This document shows positions 52,325-64,000 of a DNA stretch of 64,000 nucleotides, one piece after another. Position 1 is the first letter of the stretch, and each line of letters begins with the position of its first letter. This stretch comes from Anthoceros angustus (taxonomy: Eukaryota > Streptophyta > Anthocerotopsida > Anthocerotales > Anthocerotaceae): the NCBI GenBank assembly GCA_010909165.1, contig MU008158.1:645478-709477 (forward strand). The letters are read 5' to 3'. The notes under the pieces were generated by a model, which worked only from the letters and a program-made list of their open reading frames with translations, had not been told where the DNA came from and ran no database searches. The translations under genes and the position numbers were made by a program.

Positions 52325-52799
52325 TCACCTTGGTGAGCATGTTCCAATGGACAATGACCTTAGCCACTGATAGTCACGCCTATCCGGCGAGGTCGACATC
52401 GACCCGACCCGTTGGGCGACCCGTTGAGTCCGACCTCGGCCTCGCCTTCGCCGCTTCTACCTTCCCCCTCACCTTGAGGGGCTCCGGGACTACACCCCCA
52501 ATTTCCTCCACCAGGCGGTTGTAAACCGCCCTCAGGACCTCCACGGTCCACCTCCTTGGGTCCTCCCTCAAGCTTTTGGAGCGGACCTCCTTGTTGGCGA
52601 CAGCCAGCATCTTCCTGGCGTATTCCGTGATAAGTGTGACGTTGTCAAACGTCCAAACCGCGCTGAAGATGTCCAGGTGCCATTTCTCCACCAAGTCCTC
52701 TGCCTCCTCGGCCCGAGTGCAGTCGGGTATCTCACGTGACAATGTTGCGCTCCACCGGAGCCGGGCTCCCCGGACCTCCTTGACCTTCTTGGGTCCCAT
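52325..52799 (-). pseudogene. MGPKK-family gag protein, minus-strand copy, N-terminal part
   Basis: The frame starts at 52799, 45 bp inside LTR copy E. It reads MGPKKVKEVRGARLRWS, EEAEDLVEKWHLDIFSAVWT, FDNVTLITEYARKMLAVANK, RRWTVEVLRAVYNRLVEEIG and GVVPEPLKVRGKVEAAKARP before stopping near 52380. It continues out of frame as HWNMLTKVNHLGD up to copia-3. The position right after an LTR supports gag identity. Confidence 0.72.
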
Positions 52800-52844
52800 C
52801 GCCGGTCCTTCTTGCCTTGTTGGCTGTTGGCGATTATTGGTATT

Positions 52845-54345
52845 GTTGTGTGGAGGCGGATCCCGAAACTCAAGAGATTCACCCTCTGGTGGCCACACTT
52901 ATCCCTTTGTCGCTAAGTACAATAGGTTTCGTCCCATGAGACTCTTGTTTGTCGGTCACCAGCATCCAAGGCACAAACCACACCTCTTCACACCCCAAGC
53001 TCCCTCACACGGTGGAGCAACTCAACTCACTCCACAGACGGCCACCACGCCTCACCGCTCGTCAGTCAATCGCTTCTAGACCTACCTGGACACCCTCGAC
53101 TATAGGTCCACACCCCACGGCAGAGTCGGTGAGCTACATCGTAGGGACCCCCTACGCGTTGCAGACTTCACCACCCCGTGATCTTCCACTATTCCTTTCC
53201 CATCGCCTTCCCACAATTGGCACATCCTCAACCACCAACTCGGCGCGCGCTCCCTTTGCTCATCGAATCGCCGCCTCGGACCTACAACCAACAACAATTG
53301 TAGGGCCTACCTCCTACCACTTGTAGGAGAGTTGTAGGAGATCTAGTGCCGTGGGCGGCCACACCCTCATTCCTCGGAGAGACACCCCTATCCCAGCACG
53401 CAGGCGCATCCTACCGGTGAGTCGCTGGCGGTGAATGTTACCTCGCCCTAGTTCAAGGCCTCTCCAACTTCAGGCCCCAGGCGCTCCACTACAACTGGCG
53501 CGCCACAAAACTCCCTGGCAGCAGCCACGACACCTCGCCGCTCCGGATCTCTCGCTCACGGACCTACAACGACATCCTACATCTGGGTCCCGCCCTCTGA
53601 CAGTAGGTCCACCGCTCGCACATAGGGACCCCCTACGGCGTGCGACCTCCACCCCGTGATTTTGAGACCTTAGCCTTCCGGTCTCGGTTTGGTGCAGTTG
53701 GGACCCTCCCTTAGGCTCGACTTGGGCCTTCTTCTTACTCCTAATCTCTACCTACTCCTCTACTCAACATTCAGCTCCACATTCTCCTCAACACTCACCT
53801 CAACTCAACTCCTCATCCTCCTAATCTAACCTTACTTCAAGCTCAGCCCTAGCTCGCCCTTACGCTGGCACAGTGCGCCTACAAGCCAACAAGTTCTTCC
53901 TTGGGCGGTTGCTATGAGTTTGCACAGGCCGAGAACCTCCGTCTTTCCACTGTAGTCTACCCTCAAGCCGAGAGTTCCTTGGGCATCGCCACACACCCAA
54001 AGCAAAGCAATTTCACGGCAACCATTCACAAGGAGCAACTGCGGGCGCCAAGGAGCGAGCCCTCCCCAAGCACTCCGACCACCGCAAACTCCTCTCTACC
54101 GGACCTTTGGCTTCAGCGGCACAAAAATTCCTTCACAAAGCAAAGGACTCGCGAGTTTGGGAGGCAGGCGATAATTTTACTTCACAAGCTCCTCCTTTTA
54201 TGGAGGTCCTCACATACACCTCCCAGCGCGCCCTCCAGCCTGCCTCACTCCTTATTCTAGTGTATCCCTGTTAGACTTTAAGTTCGACATCCAAGCATCT
54301 TGGGTAAAATTCTATTCTAGCAACTTCTATGTGGCTCTGTCAACA
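52845..54345 (-). repeat. Gypsy LTR, copy E (5' LTR of the MGPKK element), about 1.5 kb
   Basis: On the minus strand it would start TGTTGACAGAGCC (54345) and end CACACAACA (52845), giving TGTTG/CAACA termini. Its 53690-54290 part matches LTR copies A and B (CTTGGGCGGTTGCTATGAGT, ACACACCCAAAGCAAAGCAA). A TATA-like CATAAAAGG lies at about 54202-54194. It is longer than the other copies because of extra sequence at 53000-53690. Confidence 0.7.
53090..53670. repeat. Internal duplication inside LTR copy E
   Basis: TAGGGACCCCCTACG occurs near 53145 and again near 53625. Both are followed by ..TTGCAGAC/GTGCGACCT..CACC and a CACCCCGTGAT word. Neighbouring GGACCTACAACxACA words also recur. A roughly 480-bp duplication explains part of the extra length of copy E. 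Confidence 0.6.
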
Positions 54346-57009
54346 TTCCTATCTAGCTAGTCAACACACCCTCTTTGGGTTGACAAGCATTAATACTGTC
54401 CTCCTCTAAAGAAAGTCTCCCCAAGCAATGAGCCCACTCCAAGCTACCACCAACCTCTTCAATTACCTCTAGATCGTCGCCGCAGTGATCCTACGGATGT
54501 AGGGCCACCCTCTACACCTCCTACGGACGTGGGGTCAACCTTCTTATGGCCCTACCGCCTCCACGCTCTCCAAGAAGGTCTCCCGTGGCGGATCTTGCTC
54601 CATGCCTTCCTCTTCCTCCTCCAGTCATCCTCTCACCTTCCATATATGTGTTGGGCTGTCCGGCCTGGATGTCCTTGCATCCCTATTCTCCGTTCCTCAA
54701 TTCCTCTCCACCTCCCTAACCAACTTGCCCTTCTTAGGTGCAGCGCTTTCACCATCTTGTACCTTCAAAATAAGCGCACAAACAAGCTTGGGCACCCCCT
54801 CGTTTCCACCTAGTTGTCACCTCGGTGTCTACACACAATTTATTTCTTCCACACAAAATCCACCAAGAGAGCAACTTCAGCCCTTTTCCACTTACTTCCT
54901 CTTCACTCCACGGTCCCACCTAGCTCAAACTTGATGTCCTCACACGCAACTCCTTATGCGCCCAAATCCCTCACTTGCAAGGTCCTAGGCACAAAAATTC
55001 AGCTCCGCCCTCTTCACATTGTGCTTCAAATCCTTCACACACAACTCCTTATGCACACCTCCTTCTCCTTGCACACACACATGGGCTCAGCGTTCTCACC
55101 AAGTCCTTGCTCTAGCTTTGCATGCACAAGCTCTTCCTCATTCCTCGCTTCCTAGGTGCCACTCCCTACACACCCATGGCCCTTTGGTAGTGTGCACTCT
55201 TGATATAGGCCGATTCCTTGCCATGGTGCCACTCCTCACCCCCTTGCATGGCCCACTACACCCTACCTACCCACATATTTGTATTATTATTCCTAATATA
55301 TCCTATTTATCCTTCCTACAGCCTCTTTGCCTTCCTAGGGTACCTTGTATAAGCTTGCAGTATCCAAGTAGGTGTCCCCCTCCCTACGTAGGGACCTCAC
55401 CTCCTACGGTGGGAGTCCTATTACCTACCCTAGGGGAGTCCTGCCACCTACATCCTACCCTACACCTGTCACCCTACATACTACACATCTCTGCCCTTTG
55501 CCCCTACTTGTGGACCGCACCATCCTACCCCACACATACATAGGGGATGCCCTGTAGGTGTCATATACCCTCGTGCACCGTGCACCTTACACACGGGACC
55601 CTCGCCTACACCTCCGTGGGTGCACCTCCCTCCCTCGTGGGGTGCCATGCCTCGTCCCTACCACCTACACCTCCTCCGGCGTGGGGTGCACCACCCCCAC
55701 TCTCCCAATTAGTTCCCATGTGACCACCAAATATAACACCTCACACAAAAGGCACCCCATCTCTCATCTGATCCACCCCTACGCTTAACTTTGGGTTCTT
55801 ACACTTCACTATCCAACACACCAAATTGGCTACACTCAACTGAATAAAGCGGATTTATTCCCTGAACTCCTCACGCCTCAACAACATCTCGTATCAACCC
55901 TCCTTGCTACCCATTCTCCTCGCGGCCACCACGGCCTCCCTTCACTTTGACTTGCAGCCCCATTGCAAATTCCGCCGTCATGATGCACACCGTTGTGATC
56001 CCTTCACCATGTTGCCACACGCCTTCCTATGGTTTGGCCACACCTCCATCTTGCAGCCCCTACAAATTCAGCCCGTGAGTGCTCTACCACGGCCTTTCCT
56101 AGTTCAACACGGCCCTATCATGCCATCCTCACATCGTGACTCCATTGAGCACTTCCATGTGCCTCGGCACCGCCATAGCCTCCTCAACCCTTGTGGCTGC
56201 TCACTCAACATGAGCTCCTCGCTCCCATCCTTGCACCTGCTCCTCTCGCATCTTGAGCTCCCAACCTAGAGCCCACAGATCTGCACAATTCCACCATTAC
56301 GGGCACTTGGCCCATCTTCCTGCAGCAACCCTTGCCACATCTCTACCTAGCAGTCCTCCCCTTGCAAAATCTCTCATATGAGCACACGCCCATGTCTCAC
56401 TTCTTCACACATGTGGCAAATTACTTTGCCTTCCTCAAACTTGGTGGTGGTCCCCAATAATCAGGCCTTTGCCTCTGCAAGCCTATCAACACTACTTGTG
56501 CAACCTCAAGCTACTTCCTTGGCTTAATTGCCTTCACCCTTTTCCCCGTGGTAGGAGCTACTCCCCCGGTGGGTCATCAAAAGCTAGCTGGGCCGCTTAC
56601 CTACGGTGGTGGGACATTCTCCTACCCATACCTATGGGGTAGGAGTTCTCTCCACTTAGCCTACCGTGGTAGGAGTTTCTCCTGGTGGTAGGATACCTCC
56701 TACCAGTGGGACATCTCTCGTTCACATATGTCTCCTACCCTCCTCACTAGAAGGTCATTTTGATCCGTTTCTTTTCCCTAAGTATCCTCTCTTTCGGCAT
56801 CCTACACTCCGGCTTCAATCGAACAAAAACATTTCTCATGTTTCCACCAAACCATTTCTATCAAAAGCATTCGGACTGTTCAAAAACAACTCACTTAAAC
56901 TTGCTTGCCCAAACTTTTGCGTTCCACATACTCCCTCCTCACTGTTGCGTCCTCGCAAACAACGAATCTCAGTGAAGGTGCTTCTTAACCTTCCACCCAT
57001 TCACTCTAG
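54346..57009. other. C/T-rich DNA without recognised genes
   Basis: About 2.7 kb with strong pyrimidine bias on the plus strand. Frames up to 174 codons are open mainly because of that bias. Repeated CCTACGGTGGGAGT and CTACCGTGGTAGGAG words lie at 55380-55440 and 56530-56710. No domain is seen on either strand. Confidence 0.45.
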
Positions 57010-57600
57010 TTGGTAAATCCCCATCCGGCACTGCGTAATTGCGGATCCATTCTCATACGCCACCACCTCATAAGGTCCCATCCATCTCAACCTAAGCTTC
57101 CTAGGAAATCCATATAGACTATCATATAGAAGAACCAAATCCCCCCATGATAGCTTGCTTCCTCAACTTCCCATCATGCCTCTCCTTTCTAAGCTCACGA
57201 ATTATGGGTTTCTTCTAAAGCCTCTTCCCTACGTTCCTCATGCTCTATGAAAGACTCTAGTCTAACTTCGACTCTCCTCTCTGCATCGCTCATCCTCCAT
57301 GATTCTATAGGTAGGTACCTCAAATTCAATGGGCATCACGGAGACATCATATGTTAAATAATGAGTCTTCTTGGTAGTCACTTTCTCCGCTTTCTGTAAG
57401 CCCACAATGCCACATCTAAGATCTTCTTCACCGTGATTTACAATAATGGCCTCCAACCTCTTACGCATGCAAAGCTTCTTTAAGAAGCTTCCTTCCTTCA
57501 AACAACGTCGGATCTTCTCATCCAAACCAAGCTTGTATAAGACCCCATCTCTTAGACAATAAGGCCGACTCTAGGGAGAAAGACAGCACGCCCTTCCCTA
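57010..57600 (-). pseudogene. Gypsy integrase C-terminal fragment (gypsy-4)
   Basis: The frame from 57525 has TKKTHYLTYDVSVMPIEFEV then PTYRIMEDERCREES, close to the common plant gypsy block 'lvYG.e.vlPiEfevpt.R'. In other frames to 57010 follow FLGSLG and DGWDLMRWWRM-like sequence corresponding to 'gKl..rw.GPy.V' and the ENGS tail. The catalytic core is missing. Confidence 0.7.
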
Positions 57601-57699
57601 GACAAACTATCCGGCATGATTCCGTGCTCCAAGAAATTTCATACCTCACCATTCAATAACGTGGACATGGAGTCCTTCACGTTCTAACCTCCTCTTCCC

Positions 57700-59400
57700 A
57701 TGCACTTTTCGCCACTTCCCTACCTCGCCCAAGCGGACAGGGGCGTAGGCAGCCATGTACATTATGACCCGTGGGCCGCTCCTTGCATCGGCGCTGCGGT
57801 ATCACGCTGCGGTCGTCAACTTGCTCTTCTTGCAGCGGTGGTCATGATAACCTTAGGCTCGGCCCGAGAGCTCGCTCCTCGACAATACTCTCGACATGCC
57901 GTACCTCCACAAAAGTGGCTTCCTTGCCGCCCATGAATTCGCCAATTCCTTTTCTGCGGTTTTCCTCCCCTTGGATCGGTTTCTTCACGCTCCTTTCCAT
58001 GCACACCATCCTCGAGCCGTCCCTACTCCGAGGCTCCATCATCTCTTCCCACACCGCCATGTGTGGGAGTCCCTCCGATTTCTCCGTTTTCTCTTCTCCT
58101 TGCCAACCGTGGCCTCCACTTGCAGCCCTCTTGTTGCTCACCCTTTCTCTCCTCGAATCCCCAATTCATTAGGTTGGCATCTCTGCACAAAACTCCCTTC
58201 ACGGATCCTTGGCTTTCTAACGGCATCAAGACTTGCTCTTGACCTCTAGGCCAGCCACGCCTTGCTTGTTTCCATCTAGCTTGTTCACGGTGGATGTTGG
58301 TGCTTGTGGCCACAACCCGCCTTCAACTCGGCTCACAAAACTAGCTTCTCCACCGTCGATCTGCGGCATCATGCCAGTCGTGGACTGCATCATCGGTACA
58401 CCATCTCCCGACCTTCTAGACTCATGTCTAGCCCTAGATCGCGCTCTAGCAGCGATCTCCTTACGTTCTGCGTTTCACGGCAATTTCCAATCGACCGTGG
58501 TGGTCGTCCTTCTTGCAATTCCACTTTGCAAGCATATCTTGAGGTGTGATTTCTCCACAATCCTCCTTCATACACATCACCATAGAGCCATCCTCGCTCC
58601 TGGGCTCTAGCGCGCTCCTCGGCACCATTTTTGTGCCACTTCTCCTTCCTCCAAATTGCGATTTCTTATTTCTCCATCATCCTTGCCACCATCGTGGCCT
58701 CTGCTAGCTCGCTTACCAGCAGACCCGTTGTTGCCGGCATGCTCAACCTCATTCACAAAACCGTTTCCTCCTGCTTTGCCAATCGCAAGTTTTCGGCTTG
58801 CGGTCCGTTTTCTCCCTTCCAACCAAGTTCCGATTTCCTCCCTTCTTGTTGGCCTAGCCTCATGTCCAGGTCAGATCGTGCTCCCATGGCGACCTCCTCG
58901 CCTTGCTGCACCTCCATGGTGAATTTTTTGGTGATTGCCCAGATCGCCAACTCTCCCCTTGCGGTTTACGCTCAAACTTTTCATGAAGCGCATCTCCTCC
59001 TTCGCCCCTCGTGTCCACCTCCCTAGGGCCTTCTCCTCCTCGCGGCCTCATGGCGCAGCCCGACCTCGCCAAGTGGGCGCCTTCCTGCTCAAAAGCGGTG
59101 CTCTCATGTCGTTTTGCTTCTTTCTTTGCCATCGTGATGGCCTCCACTTGCAGCCCTCACTGCTCACCCTTGAGGATCATTTCAGCCTCCTCCTCGCGCC
59201 ATGCTGGCGCCCTCTTATCCTCTCTCGGTTCCAGTTGTCCTGCTGCGCTTTTCTGCTCCTTCTTGCTCATTTGGCTGGCAACAAGTCTTGCTGATCAATC
59301 CTTAGGCTGTCTACAACATGCTCATCCTCCCGACCCAGTGGCAACCAACTCCTCGTCGGAAATCGGTCATCATGGCCTCAAGTCGTTCTCCGGTTTTCGG
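57700..59400 (-). repeat. Degenerate Arg/Glu-rich repeat region related to 5.3-6.2 kb
   Basis: The best match is 58860-59390, nearly colinear with 5740-6240 (GGCGACCTCCTCGCCTTG, GTGGCCTCCACTTGCAGCCC, TTGCTGATCAAT, AACTCCTCGTC). A weaker copy is at 58070-58180. Minus-strand peptide is Arg/Glu/Lys-rich with no domain. In gypsy-4 it lies between gag and the integrase remnant; in gypsy-1 it follows RNase H. Confidence 0.6.
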
Positions 59401-59499
59401 TCGAAAAATAAAACTTTTCATTCACATGTTGCTCCCCCAACTTCTTCAACTCTACCATCTCCTCTACACCTAGGTACTTAGAAATCCTTGCCTTACGGA

Positions 59500-60200
59500 C
59501 TCTAGCTCTCGTCTTCTATAGCATCATACATTCCCTCCGAACTTCTCGAACTTTTATCGGAAAAGGTCACTCCTTGGCGGACGTGGTGGTACTCTCTTGA
59601 AGTAACCATAAATCCCTCTACATAATCATACAAAGACTCCCCTCTTCCTTGCGAGTTCTCAACGGACCAACATGTGATCTCGTTTCTTCTCCCCAAATCT
59701 CACATCTGCTGGCGGTGTGGGGTGGTGACTCCACCACCTCCTTCCTCCTATCATGGTCAAGGGCGTCCACAAAACCATGGGCACACCTCCCAGCAATTCC
59801 ACCAATCTTGGCGAACAAATGCTGCTGCGCGGATGTACTATACACAGACTTGGGCACACAAGCGCCTCGATCCTCCTAACAAGCAAGGTTGAAAGGGCAG
59901 CAAGTTGGGCAATAATTCGATCAAGACCTTGCGAAATATCGGTAGTTAGATTTCCAACTTCTCCTTTGCCAAATCTCACCCTCTTGCCCGACAAAATCGA
60001 GCTAGAAGAGCTCAACAATCCCGAAAAAGTCCTCCTCTTGCGAGAGCGGAAGATGTACCTTGAAATTACGGCTCGTTCTTGACCCTCACCCTTGATCGGC
60101 AACTCCTCGGCAACAACCTCCTTCCTCTTGTTGTCCGTGAGCACAACCTCCTCCTCCTCTTAGACAACTACCTCTTCTTCCTCAACGGAACCCTTGAAAA
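59500..60200 (-). pseudogene. Gypsy-4 gag
   Basis: The frame from 60144 starts LTDNKRKEVVAEELPIKGEG, paralleling DSKRKEAVEEVLVSRSEEET in gypsy-1 gag. It continues SGKRVRFGKGEVGNL, DISQGLDRIIAQLAAL. Other frames near 59700-59780 give the W..l...F capsid region in decayed form, and 59696-59502 ends with ESLYDYVEGFM. Confidence 0.6.
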
Positions 60201-61656
60201 TGTTAGCACATGTAGCTTCCTCTGAGAGTTCTCTCCTCCGCTTCTTCCTTTGCACATCAGCTAAGCTTTCTTCATGCACATGATTTCTCCATTCAGTTCA
60301 CAAATCCCTTGCAGACAAAGAGGGTGATCTCCTCTCAACTCCTACCACGAAAATTACTTCCTCCCTCCCACTAGACTTACGCAAGCACGCTCACCCTCAA
60401 CACACAACTATCAAGCAAATCCCCTCCTACTCTGTTCCACTCATGTTGCTTGGTCCAGATGAGCTAGGCGAACTCACACTCCCCTCTCCTGCAGTAAATT
60501 CTCCAACCAAAGTTCTCTGCAGAAAGGGTGTCACAAAGATTGGGGACGGTTGTGGGATGGTGTCTCCCTAGGTGTCGTCCCAAGGCGTGAGCTGAGCGGT
60601 GATTCTATCAAGGTGCTCCGAGATCTTGAGACCACGCACGAAATTCCCCACGCTCACCCACCTTCTTCACTTTGTTGGAAGTTGAGCTAGATCCACCACT
60701 CGAAGGTCCAGCGTTGAGAAGTGCTGGTAGCTGAATTTGAATCGCACTCAAGAAATGGTGCCTCCTCCTCGCTTTCCTCTTCATACACTCCTCTTCAACC
60801 TCCTTTGTTTCACTTGTCGGTGATTTTGGCGTCCCTTCTCCGGAAGCGTTTTCTGCTGGATCACTTGGCTCCCCTTGCAAGCAGGGGCAAAAGCAGCCTC
60901 CTCCTTGAGCGCCCTTCTCCTCCTCCACCCTAAGAGGCAGGTTGCAAGCATCAAGAAGAATTTTCCTCTACGCTGTATGACATGCACTGGCAGTGTGGAG
61001 TCTTGATGTCGAGCTGCATGCTTGGGAAAGACATGATAATGGCTAAGATTCCAGCTTGTACTCTCTGTTGTAAGTAGCAGGCAGCATATGGTGTGAAGGT
61101 GGTCACAGTCGTCAAATCAGGGCCGGTGGGGGCTGCTTGGAGTTTGGAGCCTAGTATGTATTGAGAGGAAGATACCATTGTGAGGTTCCACTTCCCTTGC
61201 GCTTAAGATGAGTCGAAAGAGCCAAGGCCACGTGGTGCTTCCACATTGCCTTTGATCTGCCATTGTCTCATGCAATTGATTTCTTCTTGTCTCGGATCTG
61301 CGATAACGATGTAGTGGGGTGACCTCCTCTGGCTTTCTCCTCGTCCCCTCCTCGCTGAACATGCGCATGCAAGCGTCCTCATAGCCTCCAACACACGATG
61401 GTCAAAGAAAAAAATCAGCCAGCCCGGGCTCGTTTTGGCTTTTGGCTTCGCAGAAACACAAATCACACCATTGGGAAGGCGTGAGCTCTCTCTGCCAACG
61501 CACGTGGGTTCCGTGGACGTAGAGGCTTCTTCCTAAGACCCCGCTCCACCTCCTTACAAGATCTTCTCGGCTCTTACTGCAAGCCTAGGCTAGCAGAAAT
61601 CTCAAAATTTAAACCTTGGATTCGACAACAAGTCCCAAGCAATGGCATATTCAAAA
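60201..61656. other. Decayed leader of gypsy-4 and flanking DNA
   Basis: GCAAGCGTCCTCATAGCCTCCAAC near 61371 resembles GCAAGCATCCTCATGTCCTCCAAC near 10881, which precedes LTR copy C in the same way. The rest, including a minus frame at 60928-60608, has no support as a gene. Confidence 0.4.
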
Positions 61657-62170
61657 TGTGGGAGGCGCCGGATCCGGGGCTCGAGATTCACCCTCTAGGT
61701 GGCACACTTATCCACTTGTCGCTAATCACAGTACAATAGGTTTCGTCTCATGAGACATCTACTTGTTTGTCGTGTCACCTGACATCAAGGCGCTGAAACC
61801 ACTGCTATGGGATCTTGTGGGAGGCGTAGAGGATGTCCGGGGATGAGAAACAGGTCAAAATGACCCTAAATAGATATGAAGATAGCTTAAGTGGCGGTCG
61901 GTGTGAGACTACCAGTAGGGTCGCCCCTCACCAGGTGAGTCGAGAAGAAGCTACTAGAGTAGTCGCGGGTGGCCGGACTACCACGGTGAGGCCTACCTAA
62001 ATCTCGATTAAAAGGAAATTAGGATAGGGGATATCCACTATATATATGCTCACCAATAGGAGATAAATATATAGAGTAATTAGCAAGCGATTAATTAGCG
62101 ATAGCGGATGATACCGGGCATAAAGTAAGCCGATTTAGATAGAAGTTGGTAATTTAGAATGATGAACCCG
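61657..62170 (-). repeat. Gypsy LTR, copy D
   Basis: Its minus-strand end is CGCCTCCCACA at 61657, followed by TTTTGAATATGCC where copy C has TTTTGGCGCGAGA. AGATTCACCCTCTAGGTGG matches copy E near 52870, and 62000-62170 matches 11710-11870. Much of the LTR middle (present in A, B, C) is deleted here between about 61790 and 61990. Confidence 0.6.
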
Positions 62171-63043
62171 GAAATACTAGGGTTGTGGAAAGCCTCAGGT
62201 AGCAATCATCGAGAAGGAAGGCAAAGTGCAGCTTTGGGCAACACCAACTTTCTCTCCAGACCAGGCGGCTTCGCCATAGCAATTTGTTTGGAGCGTAATA
62301 GGGAAGCGCCAAAGAAGAAGAAGGAAGGGAGGCTACAAATGCCTCTTGCTGCCGCGAACTCATGCAACAAAGGGAGGACGCCAAGACGAGCTGAAATGTC
62401 ACAACAGAGAGGAAACCCTAGCTAGGCTAAGGGAAGAAGCATAAAGGAGGCGAGGCACTAAAAAGCGCTCTAGGAACGGCCGAGGAGCTTACCGGACAGC
62501 ATCGAGGTGGCGGTGAGCTGCGGTCTACAGTGCTGGGCAAATCTGGAGGGGCGATGGCAGGAGGCGCCAAGTCGGAGCGCATGTGATCTCGCGATGTGGA
62601 AGGAAGGGCGCTAGGAGGAATATCACGACACCTCGGCGCGACACTGCCTTACCAGAGGAGGAAGAACCACGAAGAGGAGGTTGGCGTGAATATTTGGAGA
62701 ACTCGAGCTGTGTATAACGTGTGTGTTGCGGTATGCGGTGTTGTTAATCCTGGCTGGAAGTGTAGGGCAGAGAGGGCACGGGCGCAGCAATGGAGGCGGT
62801 CAGGCCGAAATTGGAAGGAAGGGCTGAAGGAAGGCGCAAGTCACTCAGGCGAGGCGCCCTCGCGTTGAAGAAAAAGGAGGGAAGAAGCTGGTGGGAAGCA
62901 AACCCGGTGAGGCATAACCTTGAATTTTGTGATAAGGGGTTGCTTTCCACAAAGGGTGTTTCTTGGTGAGGCACTAGAAGCCGAGAGAACTCAGCACTTG
63001 GGAGTAATTCCACTCCCTAGCAACATTTGGGAAGAACGCCACC
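62171..63043 (+). other. Leader of coiled-coil element copy D
   Basis: It is colinear with 11880-12482 (GGCAAAGTGCAG, GGAGCGTAA, GAAGGAAGG(A)AGGCTAC, GAGGAGGTTGGC). No coding support. Confidence 0.5.
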
Positions 63044-64000
63044 ATGCCTCGAGAAGGAAAGAGCAAGGGAAGGAACCACTGCCAAAGGTTCCTCCTCGCA
63101 AGAGGAGGAAAAGGAAGAAGGCGGCGTGAGGTTGGGCCGCCGAGGAGGTGGTCGAGATGCCCCAATTCACTGTTTTGCGGGCAGCTCAATCCCATGATTT
63201 GGTCGATTTCCGGCAATGGGCGAGAAAGATAACATCCAATTGGGATGGGTGTATAGCGCCAATGGGCCTACACCAATTTGGAATTGATTGAGGTGTTGTC
63301 AACCTCCATCAATGAGCGACCACCATTATGGGAGAAAGCCTGGGAGCGATCCTCGGCTGGCTGAAGATCCAAGCATTCGACAAGTGTATGGAAGGCGGAG
63401 GAGATCCTGGGGCTCTCCTCGAGAGGACAATGGAGGAAGAGGATTGCCCTCTCGAAATTCCATGAGATCCTCGTCATGATGGATGGAGGTGAAGGCCCAT
63501 GCCAAGAATGGCTGGAAAACGGATAGTATCAAGGAGTAGCTCTTTGCAAAAATTGTGTTGGGGTTGGTGAATTACCAAAAGGACTTCTTATTTCCTTTCA
63601 ACTTCCTCCGGTTTTGTGGAAGATTTCAATAGGAGCCAAGCGGATTGGGGACAATCATGTATGCATACCACCACGAGCTCCTTGGGCCAAATTCGTGGAT
63701 GAAGAGGCCAAGGCCACTACTCGGCACCTATTTGGTGCATTTATGGGGAAACGGAGGGACTCTTGACCAGCAAGGAGCTTGAGGATGCTTGGCATCCTTT
63801 GAAATCATCCACCTCCAAGCTTGGAGGCCTCTACCCTTTGAGGAAGACCATGGGAGGCGGACCTCCTAAGCACACGGGACCCGAGTTGAGGGGTGGAGGC
63901 AATAAGGTTGGGGTAGAACCTTTCCCCACAAGAGGGGGGAGGAGAAGAGCAAGATCGAAGGAGGGCCAAGTGGTAGTTTATGAGAAGAACTACCCCAAGG
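63044..64000 (+). pseudogene. Coiled-coil gag-like protein, copy D (runs off the window)
   Basis: The ATG at 63044 (CACCATGCCTCG) gives MPREGKSKGRN, as in copies A and C. Next come the frameshifted EDNIQLGWVY block (about 63225-63260), a TNLELIEV-like segment, and the block around 63540-63690 (VNYQKDFLF.., GAKRIGDNHVCIPPRAPWAK). Near 63966 VVVYEKNYPK corresponds to MVVYERRTTTGG of copies A and B. The coiled-coil half lies beyond the window. Confidence 0.6.

Noticed and set aside
55019-55543. 174-residue Pro/Leu/Ser-rich plus frame
   Set aside because: It lies in strongly pyrimidine-biased DNA that opens long frames by composition. No domain, no paralog.

Overview
The window looks like repeat-packed nuclear DNA of a plant. 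It has no operons, ribosome-binding sites, rRNA or tRNA genes, and no convincing intact host gene. It does have spliceosomal intron signals, Ty1/copia and Ty3/gypsy retrotransposons of plant type, and a large terminal-inverted-repeat (TIR) DNA transposon. The species cannot be fixed from sequence alone; a non-seed or other repeat-rich streptophyte is my inference. Nearly every reading frame is broken by small indels, so most genes are pseudogenes read across two or three frames. Either decay or uncorrected long-read sequence could cause this.

Layout. 1-3.7 kb: a gypsy LTR copy and a minus-strand coiled-coil gag-like ORF (copy A). 5.3-11.8 kb: a minus-strand gypsy element (LTR, primer-binding site, gag, protease, RT, RNase H). 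11.9-13.1 kb: coiled-coil ORF copy C, plus strand. 13.8-23.6 kb: a second gag family, here called the MGPKK family from its first residues, split by a 6.7-kb copia element (copia-1, 14712-21411) with both LTRs, PBS and polypurine tract. 24.3-28.0 kb: a lone gag fragment, then a minus-strand gypsy pol (RT to integrase) ending at a gypsy LTR (28.0-29.0 kb).

29.8-41.7 kb: coiled-coil ORF copy B, split at 30104/39925 by a 9,820-bp element with 30-bp TIRs and a CTCC target duplication. This element carries two divergent gene remnants. One is a minus-strand, intron-containing gene with a ParB-like domain followed by a DNA amino-methyltransferase domain. The other is a plus-strand gene resembling the DUF7869 family, whose motif spacing suggests an RNase-H-fold transposase. 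It also carries tandem repeats with GC-rich palindromes. This is the most unusual object in the window.

42.1-46.3 kb: copia-2, internally deleted but otherwise well preserved, followed by an unusual antisense ORF. 46.3-52.8 kb: a minus-strand copy of the MGPKK gag, split by copia-3 (47311-52306), and preceded at 52.8-54.3 kb by its own 1.5-kb LTR. 54.3-57.0 kb: C/T-rich DNA without recognisable genes. 57.0-60.2 kb: remnants of another minus-strand gypsy element. 61.7-64 kb: another LTR and coiled-coil ORF copy D running off the end.

Together these show repeated nested insertion. The best dating and boundary evidence comes from comparing interrupted and uninterrupted paralogous copies within the window.
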